From Micrococcus flavus (GTDB lineage Bacteria > Actinomycetota > Actinomycetes > Actinomycetales > Micrococcaceae), in contig NZ_JACHMC010000001.1 in NCBI RefSeq assembly GCF_014204815.1, forward strand, positions 62,001 to 126,000: DNA of 64,000 bases. The letters run 5' to 3'. The number at the start of each line of letters is the position of its first letter. Position 1 is the first letter of the stretch. Position numbers and translations under genes: made by a program. The notes beneath the pieces are model-generated. The model saw only the letters and a program-made list of their open reading frames with translations. It searched no databases and had not been told where the DNA came from. Below are positions 52,445-60,060 of the stretch, piece after piece.

Positions 52445-53140
52445 ATGCGTGAGGAGGACGCGCAGCGGGTGGACCTCAGCCACCGGCTGACCAGCGGCGG
52501 GACGGTGTTCCCGGGCGACCCGCAGATCCGGCTCGCCCCGGCCGCCCGGATCGAGGTCGACGGGTTCGCCGTCACCTCGGTGACCATGGGGTCCCACTCG
52601 GGCACCCACGTGGACGCGCCCAGCCACACGGTGGCCGGCGGGCGGACGATGGACGACGTCGACGTGGCCCGCCTGATCGGCCGGGCGCACCTGCTGCGCG
52701 TGCCCGGGCTCGCACCGCGGGAGCGGATCGGCCTGGCGCGGCTGGAGGGTCAGCTGGCCGCGCTGCCCGACGGCGCCCGGATCGTCCTGCTCGTCACGGG
52801 CTGGGACCGATTCTGGGGCGACGCCGCCTACCTCGACCACCCGTTCCTCGACGGCCTGGTGGGGGAGCACCTGCGGGACCGCGGGGTCGACGTGCTGGGG
52901 GTGGACACCCTCAACCCGGACGAGACCGCCCCCGAGGGGTCCGCGCCCCTGCCGGTGCACGAGGCGCTGCTCGGAGCCGACCGCCTCATCATCGAGAACC
53001 TCCGTGGGCTCGCCGACCTGCCGGCGTCGGTCACGAGCCTGGAGCTCACCGCCCTGCCCCTCCCGCTCGGCGGCGCGGATGGGGCGCCGGTCCGCGCGAT
53101 CGCGCGGATCCCCGCGGAGGCGTGGGCGGGTTGCCCCTGA
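52445..53140 (+). CDS. cyclase family protein (kynurenine formamidase-like)
   Basis: A 231-residue metal-dependent hydrolase with the family motif H-S-G-T-H-V-D-A-P-S-H near residue 47, and D-L-S-H-R-L at the start. Relatives include arylformamidase and isatin hydrolase; the substrate is unknown. No trp catabolic genes are adjacent. The stop codon lies in the first unit of a CCCCTGA tandem repeat. A small frame with a start at 52381 runs into the beginning of this gene. Confidence 0.85.
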   Translation: MREEDAQRVDLSHRLTSGGTVFPGDPQIRLAPAARIEVDGFAVTSVTMGSHSGTHVDAPSHTVAGGRTMDDVDVARLIGRAHLLRVPGLAPRERIGLARLEGQLAALPDGARIVLLVTGWDRFWGDAAYLDHPFLDGLVGEHLRDRGVDVLGVDTLNPDETAPEGSAPLPVHEALLGADRLIIENLRGLADLPASVTSLELTALPLPLGGADGAPVRAIARIPAEAWAGCP

Positions 53141-53175
53141 CCCCTGACCCCTGACCCCTGACCCCTGACCCCTGA
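53134..53175. repeat. six tandem copies of CCCCTGA
   Basis: Uninterrupted heptamer array that begins inside the last codons of the cyclase gene; the first TGA is its stop. Because seven is not a multiple of three, TGA appears in all reading frames. Array length may vary between strains by slippage. Confidence 0.92.
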
Positions 53176-53203
53176 GATCCGCGGGCCCGGCAGACCTCCC
53201 TTG

Positions 53204-53242
53204 TTCGTCAGGACCGAGTCGCACGGACGCGGTCCTGACGAA
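53204..53242. repeat. hairpin repeat, family B copy 2
   Basis: TTCGTCAGGACCG (53204-53216) pairs perfectly with 53230-53242 around a 13-nt loop. As in copy 3 it is followed by a GGTCCTGCGG box (53250-53259) and preceded by a GACCTC-like box, suggesting an element of about 75 bp. Confidence 0.78.
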
Positions 53243-53322
53243 AAGGTGCGGTCCTGCGGATGTGGGGTGCGGCCGGGCTGGGCGTGCGCCGGGCCGGAGG
53301 AGTCCGCGTCCCGTCGGCGCGG

Positions 53323-54102
53323 TCAGCCCCGCACCGCCTCCACCACCAGCATGCGGTCTTCGGCCGGGTCGAACGGGGTGCGGCGCCAGTCCCCGGAGAT
53401 CCGCTCCACTCTCAGCCCCGCCACGGCCAGGTCCGCCCGGACCTGCTCCGCGGAGCGGAACTGCAGGTGCTGGTCCAGCTCCAGCACGTCGCCCGAGTCG
53501 GGGAACTCGGTGCGCACGTGCATGGTCACCACGCCGTCCTCGTCCGGGGCGGAGGTGCGCTCCGACTCGATGAGGCGACCGGCCGGCGTCGTGCGCTCGG
53601 TGGGGTCCTGCTGCCAGCCCTCCCACGCGCGCCGGGCGGGGTTGCGCGTCTCGAAGACCAGCCGGCCGCCGGGGACGAGCCCCGCACCGATCCGCCGCAA
53701 CGCGGCGTGCCAGTCGTCGCCGATCAGGTGCATGGCCACGTTGCCGCTCATCACCGCCAGGTCGGCGGAGTCCGGCTCGATCAGCTCCGCGGTGCCGCGC
53801 CGCCATGTTACGTCGTCCCCGTCTGGACGGGTGCGGGCGACCTCGAGCATGGCCTCGGCCGGGTCGATCCCGACGACGCTCCGCCCCTCGCCCGCGAGCG
53901 TCACCGTGAGGATGCCGGTGCCGCAGCCGAGGTCGACGATGCGGGCCACGGGGCCGTCGGTGACAGCCGCGACCTCGTCCGCCACGCGGCGGAAGAAGAC
54001 GTGGTCCTCGACGGCGGCGTTGTCCACGTCGTAGACGGCGGCGAGGCGGGCGTCGTCGTAGGTGCGCCGGTTGGCCTCGGCGCGGGAGGGGGCGTCGGTC
54101 AT
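53323..54102 (-). CDS. class I SAM-dependent methyltransferase
   Basis: A 259-residue Rossmann-fold methyltransferase. Motif I is I-V-D-L-G-C-G-T-G-I-L, motif II V-G-I-D-P-A-E-A-M-L and later D-L-A-V-M-S-G-N-V-A-M-H-L. The substrate is unknown; small-molecule type by length. The start overlaps the stop of the upstream membrane protein gene (ATGA), so they form an operon. Confidence 0.87.
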   Translation of the reverse strand: MTDAPSRAEANRRTYDDARLAAVYDVDNAAVEDHVFFRRVADEVAAVTDGPVARIVDLGCGTGILTVTLAGEGRSVVGIDPAEAMLEVARTRPDGDDVTWRRGTAELIEPDSADLAVMSGNVAMHLIGDDWHAALRRIGAGLVPGGRLVFETRNPARRAWEGWQQDPTERTTPAGRLIESERTSAPDEDGVVTMHVRTEFPDSGDVLELDQHLQFRSAEQVRADLAVAGLRVERISGDWRRTPFDPAEDRMLVVEAVRG

Positions 54103-54716
54103 GCGCGCAGTCTGTCACCCGGGCCGGGCGCCCCCTGCCGCAGCGCCTGCCCCACCACGACCAGCAGCATCGCCGCACCGGCGGCCGCCGCCCCGGCCGG
54201 CCCCGCGGCGGGCACGCCGAGCATCGCGACGAGCGCCCCGCTCAGGCCCAGGGCCAGCATCGACCCGCCGATCCACCGGAACACCGGGGCGCCGAACGCC
54301 CGCGCGAACGGCAGGAAGTGCCCGCCCACCACGGCCGCCACCAGGGCAATCTGCGCCGTCGGCGCGTCTGCGGCCCGGGCCAGCAGGTGCGTCACGGGGA
54401 ACAGCAGCAGCATCACGACGACGGCGACTCCGTACACGCGCAGCGCCCCGGGCGTCGGGGGCGGCAGGGCGGGCAGGATCCGGCGGCGGAACAGGACCCC
54501 CACCAGGGTGAAGCCGACGAGGACGACCGCCAGCCCGCGGAGCGGCTCCTGCCACCCGGCGGGCAGGCCGGCGAGTCCGGCGAGCAGGAACGCCGCCCCG
54601 CCGACGACCCCGATCAGCCCGCCGAACACCACCGGATGCCGCAGATGGCCGATCCCGCGGACGCGCTGGCCGTCCACGATCTGCCTGTGAGCGTTGCCTG
54701 TGTGCACCCGTGTCAT
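54099..54716 (-). CDS. hypothetical membrane protein
   Basis: A 205-residue protein with about six helices and Ala/Gly-rich C-terminal segments. The phrase G-G-H-F-L-P-F-A-R-A-F in the fifth helix region is conserved in a group of small actinobacterial membrane proteins, but I cannot name a family. The ATG at 54716 is preferred because GGAGGGG precedes it. Coupled to the methyltransferase gene. Confidence 0.7.
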   Translation of the reverse strand: MTRVHTGNAHRQIVDGQRVRGIGHLRHPVVFGGLIGVVGGAAFLLAGLAGLPAGWQEPLRGLAVVLVGFTLVGVLFRRRILPALPPPTPGALRVYGVAVVVMLLLFPVTHLLARAADAPTAQIALVAAVVGGHFLPFARAFGAPVFRWIGGSMLALGLSGALVAMLGVPAAGPAGAAAAGAAMLLVVVGQALRQGAPGPGDRLRA

Positions 54717-54775
54717 CGTTCCCCTCCTGCTGTGTGCGACCGGGGCCATCGTGTCACGGCCGTTAGCCTCCTCCC

Positions 54776-55345
54776 ATGCCCTCCGCCTCGATCGACCACG
54801 TGCGGCAGGCCCGCCGCGTCCTGCTCCACGGGGTCACGGGGGCCGGGAAGTCCACCGCGGCCGTGCGGCTCGGCGCTGTGCTCGGCCTGCCGGTCACCCT
54901 CGTGGACGAGGAGTTCGGCTGGCTGCCGGGCTGGGTCCCGCGGCCGGAGGCCGAGCAGACCGCCCTGGCGGACTCGGTCACGGCGGGGGAGGCCTGGGTG
55001 CTGGACTCCGCCTACGGCTTCTACCGGCCGATGGTCATGGAGCGGGCCGACGTCGTCATCGCCCTGGACTACTCGCGGGCCCGGACCTTCACGCGCCTGG
55101 TGCGGCGCACGATCCGCCGGGTGGTGGGGCAGGGGGAGATGTGCAACGGCAACCGCGAGTCCTGGCGTCGGGTGCTCGGGGAGGAGTCGATCCTGCGCTG
55201 GCACGCCGCCACGTTCGACCGCAAGCGGGCATGGGCCCGGGAGCGGGAGGCCGCGGCGGAGGGGGCGCCGGTGCTGCGCCTGAGCACGCCGCGACAGTGG
55301 GAGCGGGTGCTGGCCCGGCTGGAGGGCAGGCGGCAGGCTCCCTGA
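54776..55345 (+). CDS. P-loop nucleotide kinase-like protein
   Basis: A 189-residue protein with Walker A G-V-T-G-A-G-K-S-T at residues ~19-27 and a Walker B-like V-V-I-A-L-D-Y. The pattern is that of the adenylate kinase-like/topology modulation (FlaR-type) proteins: W-V-L-D-S-A-Y, R-R-T-I-R-R and W-R-R. These phosphorylate small molecules; substrate unknown. TAGCCT lies 6 nt before the ATG. Confidence 0.82.
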   Translation: MPSASIDHVRQARRVLLHGVTGAGKSTAAVRLGAVLGLPVTLVDEEFGWLPGWVPRPEAEQTALADSVTAGEAWVLDSAYGFYRPMVMERADVVIALDYSRARTFTRLVRRTIRRVVGQGEMCNGNRESWRRVLGEESILRWHAATFDRKRAWAREREAAAEGAPVLRLSTPRQWERVLARLEGRRQAP

Positions 55346-55375
55346 AGCACGCTGCTCCTCCGGACCTCACGTCGT

Positions 55376-55410
55376 GCTCAGGACCGCGTCCTCAGGACAC
55401 GGTCCTGAGC
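55376..55410. repeat. hairpin repeat, family B copy 3
   Basis: GCTCAGGACCG (55376-55386) pairs with 55400-55410 and encloses a second small stem (GTCCT/AGGAC). The inner core differs by a single base from copy 1. Followed by AGGTCCTGCGG at 55419-55429, as in copy 2. Confidence 0.8.
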
Positions 55411-55469
55411 AGAAGGGGAGGTCCTGCGGCCGCCTCGCCCTTCGTCCCGCGCTCTGACAGGGTGGGGCC

Positions 55470-55910
55470 ATGGAGGGGATGGAGCGGGAGAAGGTCTGGC
55501 ACGTGCGGATCGCCGTCGCGGCGGCGCTCGTGGGATGCGCCGGCGTCGTGTCCGGACTGCGGCACGAGCTGGGGCTGGGATGGGCGGTCGGGCTGCTGAC
55601 GGCGTGCCTCCTGGGCGTGGCCCTCGCCCTGCGCGACGTGCACCACCGGGTGGACCAGGAGGAGGCGGGGCGTCAGGTGTTCTACGCCGGCCGGGGGAGT
55701 ACGGCGTGGTTCGCGGTGGTGATGGTGGGGGTCGCGATCGTGCCGGGCATGGTGATCCCCCTGCTCGCGGACGGGGCCGCCACGGCGCTGGGTGTGGGAC
55801 TCTTCGCCGCCGTGCTGACCGCGGCGGCACACGGCGTGCTCGCGGCCACCACCACCGGGGAGCCGCAGCCCGAGCCGGTCCCGGTGCCGTTGCGCCGCGA
55901 GGACGGCTGA
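55470..55910 (+). CDS. hypothetical membrane protein
   Basis: A 146-residue protein with four hydrophobic helices in two hairpins separated by a charged loop (D-V-H-H-R-V-D-Q-E-E-A). No family recognised. CAGGGT is 6 nt before the ATG at 55470. Its TGA stop is immediately followed by family A copy 3. Confidence 0.65.
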   Translation: MEGMEREKVWHVRIAVAAALVGCAGVVSGLRHELGLGWAVGLLTACLLGVALALRDVHHRVDQEEAGRQVFYAGRGSTAWFAVVMVGVAIVPGMVIPLLADGAATALGVGLFAAVLTAAAHGVLAATTTGEPQPEPVPVPLRREDG

Positions 55911-55981
55911 GAATCCGCTGCGGAAGTGACCCTTCTGAGGGCGGTGGCGGTCGCCAGAAGGGTCAGTTCCGCAGTAGATTC
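55911..55981. repeat. 71-bp palindromic interspersed repeat, family A copy 3
   Basis: Begins GAATCCGCTGCGGAA directly after a TGA stop and ends TTCCGCAGTAGATTC. Inner arms TGACCCTTCTG and CAGAAGGGTCA pair fully. The G/C changes in the outer arm relative to copy 1 are mostly compensated on the other side, arguing that the hairpin itself is under selection. Confidence 0.88.
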
Positions 55982-56050
55982 GGCGACGCCGGAGCACTCA
56001 GGAGAACGTCGGGCGCCGGGCGTCGGACGCTCCCGTGGCACTATCGGCTC

Positions 56051-56566
56051 ATGCCCGAGCGCCCCGCCCCCACGCCGCCCGCCGCCACACCCGGCCCCGC
56101 CCCTGCCGTCCATGCCGCGGGCTTCGACGAGCTCGACCGGACGACGGCCTACCGCCTCTGGCAGCTGCGGTCGCTGGTGTTCGTCGTCGAGCAGGACTGC
56201 CCCTACCTGGACCTGGACGGCCGCGACCTCGAGCCGGCCACCGTCCACCTGTGGGTTGAGGACGAGGCGGGCACGCCCGTCGCCACGCTGCGGCTGCTGG
56301 ACGACGGCGACGTCGCCCGGATCGGCCGCGTCGTCACCCACCCCGACGCGCGGGGCCGGGCCCTGGCCGGGGCGCTGTTGGACGAGGCGGTCGCCCGGAT
56401 CGGCGGGCGGCCGAGCGTGCTGGACGCCCAGGCCCACCTGGCGCACTGGTACGCCCGCTGGGGCTACGCGCCGGACGGGCCGGAGTTCCTCGAGGACGGG
56501 ATCCCGCACATGCCGATGCGGCGGGCGGGAACGGGTGCGACGGACGGGCGTCGCGCGCACATCTGA
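56051..56566 (+). CDS. GNAT acetyltransferase, ElaA family
   Basis: A 171-residue acetyltransferase of the ElaA group: L-W-Q-L-R-S-L-V-F-V-V-E-Q-D-C-P-Y-L-D-L-D-G-x-D near residue 40 is diagnostic. The CoA-binding loop is R-V-V-T-H-P-D-A-R-G-R-A-L-A and the end has Y-A-P-D-G-P-E-F-L-E-D-G-I-P-H. The acceptor is unknown. CACTAT lies 6 nt before the ATG; the stop is directly followed by family A copy 4. Confidence 0.88.
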   Translation: MPERPAPTPPAATPGPAPAVHAAGFDELDRTTAYRLWQLRSLVFVVEQDCPYLDLDGRDLEPATVHLWVEDEAGTPVATLRLLDDGDVARIGRVVTHPDARGRALAGALLDEAVARIGGRPSVLDAQAHLAHWYARWGYAPDGPEFLEDGIPHMPMRRAGTGATDGRRAHI

Positions 56567-56637
56567 GAATCGACTACGGAAGTGACCCTTCTGGGGGTGT
56601 CAGCGGGCGTCAGAGGGGACACTTCTGCAGTCGATTC
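56567..56637. repeat. 71-bp palindromic interspersed repeat, family A copy 4
   Basis: Begins GAATCGACTACGGAA immediately after the elaA-like stop and ends CTGCAGTCGATTC. The 5' arm of the inner stem is TGACCCTTCTG; the 3' arm has two changes. The convergent gene at 56610 has its last nine codons and stop inside this copy. Confidence 0.87.
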
Positions 56638-57170
56638 CGGACGCCGCCGTCCGACGTCGCCTGGACCACCGTCGTCTGCAGCTCCGCGGCGGTGCTCGTG
56701 TCCGGGGTCACCACGGTGAACCGCTGCCCCTCGTGCGTCGTGAGGACCAGCCCGGCGGGGCCGCCAAGGTCCAGGCGCACGCCGCGGCGGGAGCGGGCCC
56801 GCCCCGTCACCGGCCAGTTGATGTAGGCGACGCCCGGGCCGACGTCGTCCTGGACCTCCACCGTGGCCAGTGAGTCCAGGGGCAGCTCGCGGGAGTACAG
56901 CGGGGCCCGGAGGCGGAGTACGCCGGCGGCCGGGTCCATCGTCAGCTCGATGCGGGCCCGCAGGAACGCCGCGTGAACCAGCCACGCGACCAGCCCGAGG
57001 CTCGTGGCGCCGATCGCCAGGTAGCCCGGCGACCGCAGTTCCGGCTTCAGCAGCGGGAGCAGGATCAACGGGAGCGCCGTGACGAACACCAGCGCCCACC
57101 CCAGCACCCGGTAGCCGGCCGGCGGGTCGACGACGGCGGTGTGCTCCGCCTCGGCGGGTGCGGTGGTCAT
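56610..57170 (-). CDS. hypothetical membrane protein with PH-like domain
   Basis: A 186-residue protein with two transmembrane helices (about 18-38, 47-67) followed by a soluble beta-rich region (I-E-L-T-M-D-P-A-A-G-V-L-R-L) like bacterial PH-domain membrane proteins. The C-terminal R-N-R-L-Q-K-C-P-L and the stop are encoded by family A copy 4, so the original end was probably lost or extended. The ATG at 57170 overlaps the stop of the small upstream gene (ATGA). Confidence 0.72.
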   Translation of the reverse strand: MTTAPAEAEHTAVVDPPAGYRVLGWALVFVTALPLILLPLLKPELRSPGYLAIGATSLGLVAWLVHAAFLRARIELTMDPAAGVLRLRAPLYSRELPLDSLATVEVQDDVGPGVAYINWPVTGRARSRRGVRLDLGGPAGLVLTTHEGQRFTVVTPDTSTAAELQTTVVQATSDGGVRNRLQKCPL

Positions 57171-57364
57171 CGGTGCCCGATTCGGGCCGTCGTCCTGCCC
57201 ATTCCCGCTCCGATGATGAGCAGGGCCAGTCCGAGAAGCTGGAGCCCCCAGCCGAGGAGACCGCGCCACTCGAAGCTCGTGAAGGACACGAGGAACGCAC
57301 CTCCCAGGATGACCAGCACCGCCATGACCACGAGGAACACCCGTCTCGACCCTGTGTCAACCAT
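57167..57364 (-). CDS. small membrane protein
   Basis: A 65-residue protein with two predicted helices (about 8-30 and 38-58) and a basic C-terminus (R-T-T-A-R-I-G-H-R). It overlaps the next gene by 4 nt, so the two form an operon. No family recognised. The start at 57364 is favoured over 57388, giving a compact two-helix protein. Confidence 0.55.
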   Translation of the reverse strand: MVDTGSRRVFLVVMAVLVILGGAFLVSFTSFEWRGLLGWGLQLLGLALLIIGAGMGRTTARIGHR

Positions 57365-57433
57365 GTAGGGGACGTAGCATGCGCGCATCGCGGGGTGGCC
57401 AGGGGTGCGGCCCGCGGGCGGTGGGGTGGGGTG

Positions 57434-57964
57434 TCATGAGACCGCGGACATGCGACGCAGCCGCTGCACCTGGCGGTGATAGCCGACGAGCGGAAAGCTC
57501 GTGTACACCAGGGCCACCGCACTCAGCGTCGCGGCCGCCATCATCGCCGCGCGAGGCCAGTCGACGGCCGTCATCACCAGCACGACCAGGAGCACGGCGG
57601 CGAGCGTCACTGCGGTGTAGCGCAGGAACAGGGAGCGGTTGTCGAGTGCCTCCTCGAGTCGTGACTCCGTGCCGGTATGGACGGGGGCGGTGCCCGGGAC
57701 GGCCTTGAAGAAGTGGATGTGGCCGTAGGTGAGCACGGGCGTCCATCCGGCGGCCCGGAAGAGGTCGAGGTAGTCGTCGTCGGGGTCGGTCTCGTAGGCC
57801 ATGTCGAAGATGACGTCCTCGGGCTCGGCGTCCTCGAAGCGCCAGCCGTGGGCGGCCAGGGAGAATCCGGCCAGCCGCTGGCCGCGGCGGGCCATGTCCT
57901 CGAACATCGCGAGGTCCTTCTCCGGGGTGAAGGCCAGCCCGCTGCTCATGCGTGTGGTGCTCAT
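57434..57964 (-). CDS. DUF2812 domain membrane protein
   Basis: A 176-residue protein: a soluble N-terminal domain (F-S-L-A-A-H-G-W-R-F-E ... G-W-T-P-V-L-T-Y-G-H-I-H-F-F-K) typical of DUF2812, then two helices near 120-160. Genes for DUF2812 proteins are characteristically coupled to a PadR regulator, as here, with a 4-nt overlap. Function of the family unknown. Confidence 0.85.
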   Translation of the reverse strand: MSTTRMSSGLAFTPEKDLAMFEDMARRGQRLAGFSLAAHGWRFEDAEPEDVIFDMAYETDPDDDYLDLFRAAGWTPVLTYGHIHFFKAVPGTAPVHTGTESRLEEALDNRSLFLRYTAVTLAAVLLVVLVMTAVDWPRAAMMAAATLSAVALVYTSFPLVGYHRQVQRLRRMSAVS

Positions 57965-58284
57965 GTCGTCTCCATGATCTGGTCGGCCATCGCCAGGAGG
58001 CGGCGTCGGCGATCGATGTCACTCATCAGGACACCGCGTCCCCGGGGGGTGAGGCGATGGACGCGGCGGGCGTCGTCGCCGTCGAGCTCTTCGATGAACC
58101 CGGCGTCCCGGAGCTTCTTCAACGTGGTGTAGAGCGAGGCCGGGCCGAGGGTGAGGCGGCCATCGCTCCGCTCGGTGAGGAACTGCATGACGGCGTAGCC
58201 ATGGCGTGGCCGGGTGAGGGCCAACATCACGTGCAGGGCGGCGTCCGTGAGCTCGCCGTGCGCAAGGGCGGAGGTGCGGCTCAT
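57961..58284 (-). CDS. PadR family transcriptional regulator
   Basis: A 107-residue winged-helix repressor of the short PadR type: H-G-E-L-T-D-A-A-L-H-V-M-L-A-L, G-Y-A-V-M-Q-F-L, L-G-P-A-S-L-Y-T-T-L-K-K-L and Y/H-R-L-T-P-R-G. A perfect 38-bp palindrome lies 19 bp upstream and is almost certainly its operator, implying autorepression of the padR-DUF2812 operon. Confidence 0.92.
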   Translation of the reverse strand: MSRTSALAHGELTDAALHVMLALTRPRHGYAVMQFLTERSDGRLTLGPASLYTTLKKLRDAGFIEELDGDDARRVHRLTPRGRGVLMSDIDRRRRLLAMADQIMETT

Positions 58285-58302
58285 CGGGGTCCCGCCCCTC
58301 TC

Positions 58303-58340
58303 TGACTATCACTCATGGATATATCCATGAGTGATAGTCA
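58303..58340. promoter_or_regulatory. 38-bp perfect palindrome, probable PadR operator
   Basis: Each 19-nt half (TGACTATCACTCATGGATA and its complement) matches exactly. The sequence is strongly AT-rich for this genome, has a TATATC core and lies between padR and the rest of the upstream region, overlapping the likely promoter. Confidence 0.85.
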
Positions 58341-58459
58341 ATCATCGACTGCACGCGAGGACAAGGGCATGCGGCATCGGATGCCGACCTCGACACCCCC
58401 GGTCGTGACGACGCCCCGGATGCGCTCGGCACCCGGGGCGTCGTCGGAGGGGGTGGGGC

Positions 58460-58621
58460 TCAGTGGCCGTAGCCGCCGTCGTCGTCGGCCACGGTCTCCT
58501 TCTCGGCCTGCTCCGCCTTCTCGGCGAGGCCGTCGACCTCGGCGGGCTGCTGCTGCGCGGCCTGGTCCTGGTCGCCGGGGGCGTCGGAGTTCTTCATCTC
58601 GGTGTTCGGCTGCTCGGTCAT
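58460..58621 (-). CDS. small acidic protein
   Basis: A 53-residue hydrophilic protein, M-T-E-Q-P-N-T-E-M-K-N-S at the start and D-D-D-G-G-Y-G-H at the end, rich in Glu, Gln and Asp and probably disordered with one helix (A-E-K-A-E-Q-A-E-K-E). GAGGAGGG is well placed before the ATG, and codon use is normal, so it is likely a real gene. No family recognised. Confidence 0.65.
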   Translation of the reverse strand: MTEQPNTEMKNSDAPGDQDQAAQQQPAEVDGLAEKAEQAEKETVADDDGGYGH

Positions 58622-58756
58622 GGGTGCCCTCCTCAGGCGTGGTGGGTGACGGCCGGCCAGCCGTCACCGGGGTTCGACGAAGCGGGGGTGGGAGTGGATC
58701 GCCGTCGAGCCAGTCAACCAGGGGCGTCGTCGACGCGCCTATCGCTGGCCGCCCGG

Positions 58757-59866
58757 TCAGTCTCTGCCGGGCAGCACGTCACGGGCGGTGTCGGCTGCCC
58801 GCTGGAACAGGGACTGGTCCCCGCCGCCGGCCCAGGAGGGGTCGTGGGGCATCGGGCCCATCGGATCGGCCGCGTCCGGGTCCGCGGGCTCGGTCTCCCG
58901 CGGGTCCGCCAGGGACCGGCGGATCGACTCGTCCAGGCCCATCAGCTCGTAGCCCTGCGGCAGCAGGTCCCGCACGAAGTCCTGCTCCTGGCAGACCATG
59001 TCGTGGTGCAGGCTGTCGAGGAGGGCCTCCACCACGGGGGCGGGCACGTCCGTCATGCGCCCGGCGAGGACGCTCACCAGCTTTGTCGGCAGCAGCGGGA
59101 CGTCCACCTGGGGCCGGGTGAGGCCGGCCAGCTCGGCGTAGCGGGAGAGCAGCTCGGGGTAGCGCAGCTGCTCGGGGCCGCCGATGTCGTAGCTGCGGGT
59201 GGGGGAGTCGACGTCGGCGGAGGCCACCAGGGCCTCGAGCGCGTCCACGATCGCGATGGGCTGGACGAGGTGGTCCATCCAGGTCGGCACGGTCTGCAGG
59301 GGCATGCGCTCGCTGATCTGGCGGATGACCTCGAAGGACGTGGAGCCGCTGCCCATCAGCACCGCCGCGCGCAGGGTGATCACGCTCGCCTGCGCCTGGC
59401 TGAGGATCCGTTCCACCTCCAGGCGGGAGGACAAGTGGTCGGAAAGCTCCTCCTCCGGCGCCTCCGGGGGGATCAGGCCGGAAAGGTACACGATGCGCCC
59501 GACGCCGGCCTCGTCCGCGGCGTCCCGCATGATCTCGGCGGCCTCACGGTCCTTCTCGACGAAGTCCTTCCCGCCCATCCCGTGCACGAGGTAGTAGACG
59601 ACGTCGACGCCCTCGCAGGCCGCCCGGACCTGGTCGGCGTCGTTCACGTCCATGGTGACCGTCTCGACCCGGTCCGCCCACCACGGCTGCTCCTTGGACT
59701 CGTCGCGGCGGGTGGTGCGGACGCGGTGGCCGGCGTCGATCAGCTTCGGGACCAGGCGGCCGCCGACGTACCCGCTGGCGCCGGTCACCAGGATCAGGCG
59801 GGAGCCGCCGTCGGGGCCGGCGTCGTCGGGTGCGGTGGCGGGGGAGAGGGGGGCTGAGGTGGTCAT
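58757..59866 (-). CDS. SDR-type NAD(P)-binding protein
   Basis: A 369-residue atypical SDR: L-I-L-V-T-G-A-S-G-Y-V-G-G-R-L, then Y-Y-L-V-H-G-M-G and V-Y-L-S-G-L. It is a paralogue of the N-terminal half of the protein at 39126 (shared Y-L-V-H-x-M-G-G and S-G-S-T-S-F-E-V/M-I-R) but lacks the C-terminal DUF2867 domain. Its acidic tail (D-P-D-A-A-D-P) is unrelated. Function unknown. Confidence 0.85.
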   Translation of the reverse strand: MTTSAPLSPATAPDDAGPDGGSRLILVTGASGYVGGRLVPKLIDAGHRVRTTRRDESKEQPWWADRVETVTMDVNDADQVRAACEGVDVVYYLVHGMGGKDFVEKDREAAEIMRDAADEAGVGRIVYLSGLIPPEAPEEELSDHLSSRLEVERILSQAQASVITLRAAVLMGSGSTSFEVIRQISERMPLQTVPTWMDHLVQPIAIVDALEALVASADVDSPTRSYDIGGPEQLRYPELLSRYAELAGLTRPQVDVPLLPTKLVSVLAGRMTDVPAPVVEALLDSLHHDMVCQEQDFVRDLLPQGYELMGLDESIRRSLADPRETEPADPDAADPMGPMPHDPSWAGGGDQSLFQRAADTARDVLPGRD

Positions 59867-60060
59867 GTCGTCCTCACGGGGGGTTTCTCGGCTGGGATGG
59901 GGTCAGAAGGGGGGGTGTTGGGAGTGTGGAGGGAAGTCCACCAAGCACGGCGGGGGAAGGCAATGCCGCAGCTCCCGCGGGGGTGGTGTGAGAGGTGCCA
60001 CTGCCCCGACCACGTCTGCACCCGTTGCGGCATCCCTCAAGGAGCGCCGTCGATTCAGGG

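Noticed and set aside
52381-52452. A 23-codon frame (M-D-A-A-R-S-S-T ... E-H-E-H-A) overlapping the start of the cyclase gene.
   Set aside because: Too short, no leaderless box, and AGGAG is only 3 nt from its ATG. It might be a remnant or leader, but nothing distinguishes it from chance.
53141-53322. A gene in the gap between the cyclase and methyltransferase genes.
   Set aside because: The gap is filled by the heptamer array and a family B element; open frames there have no start signals.
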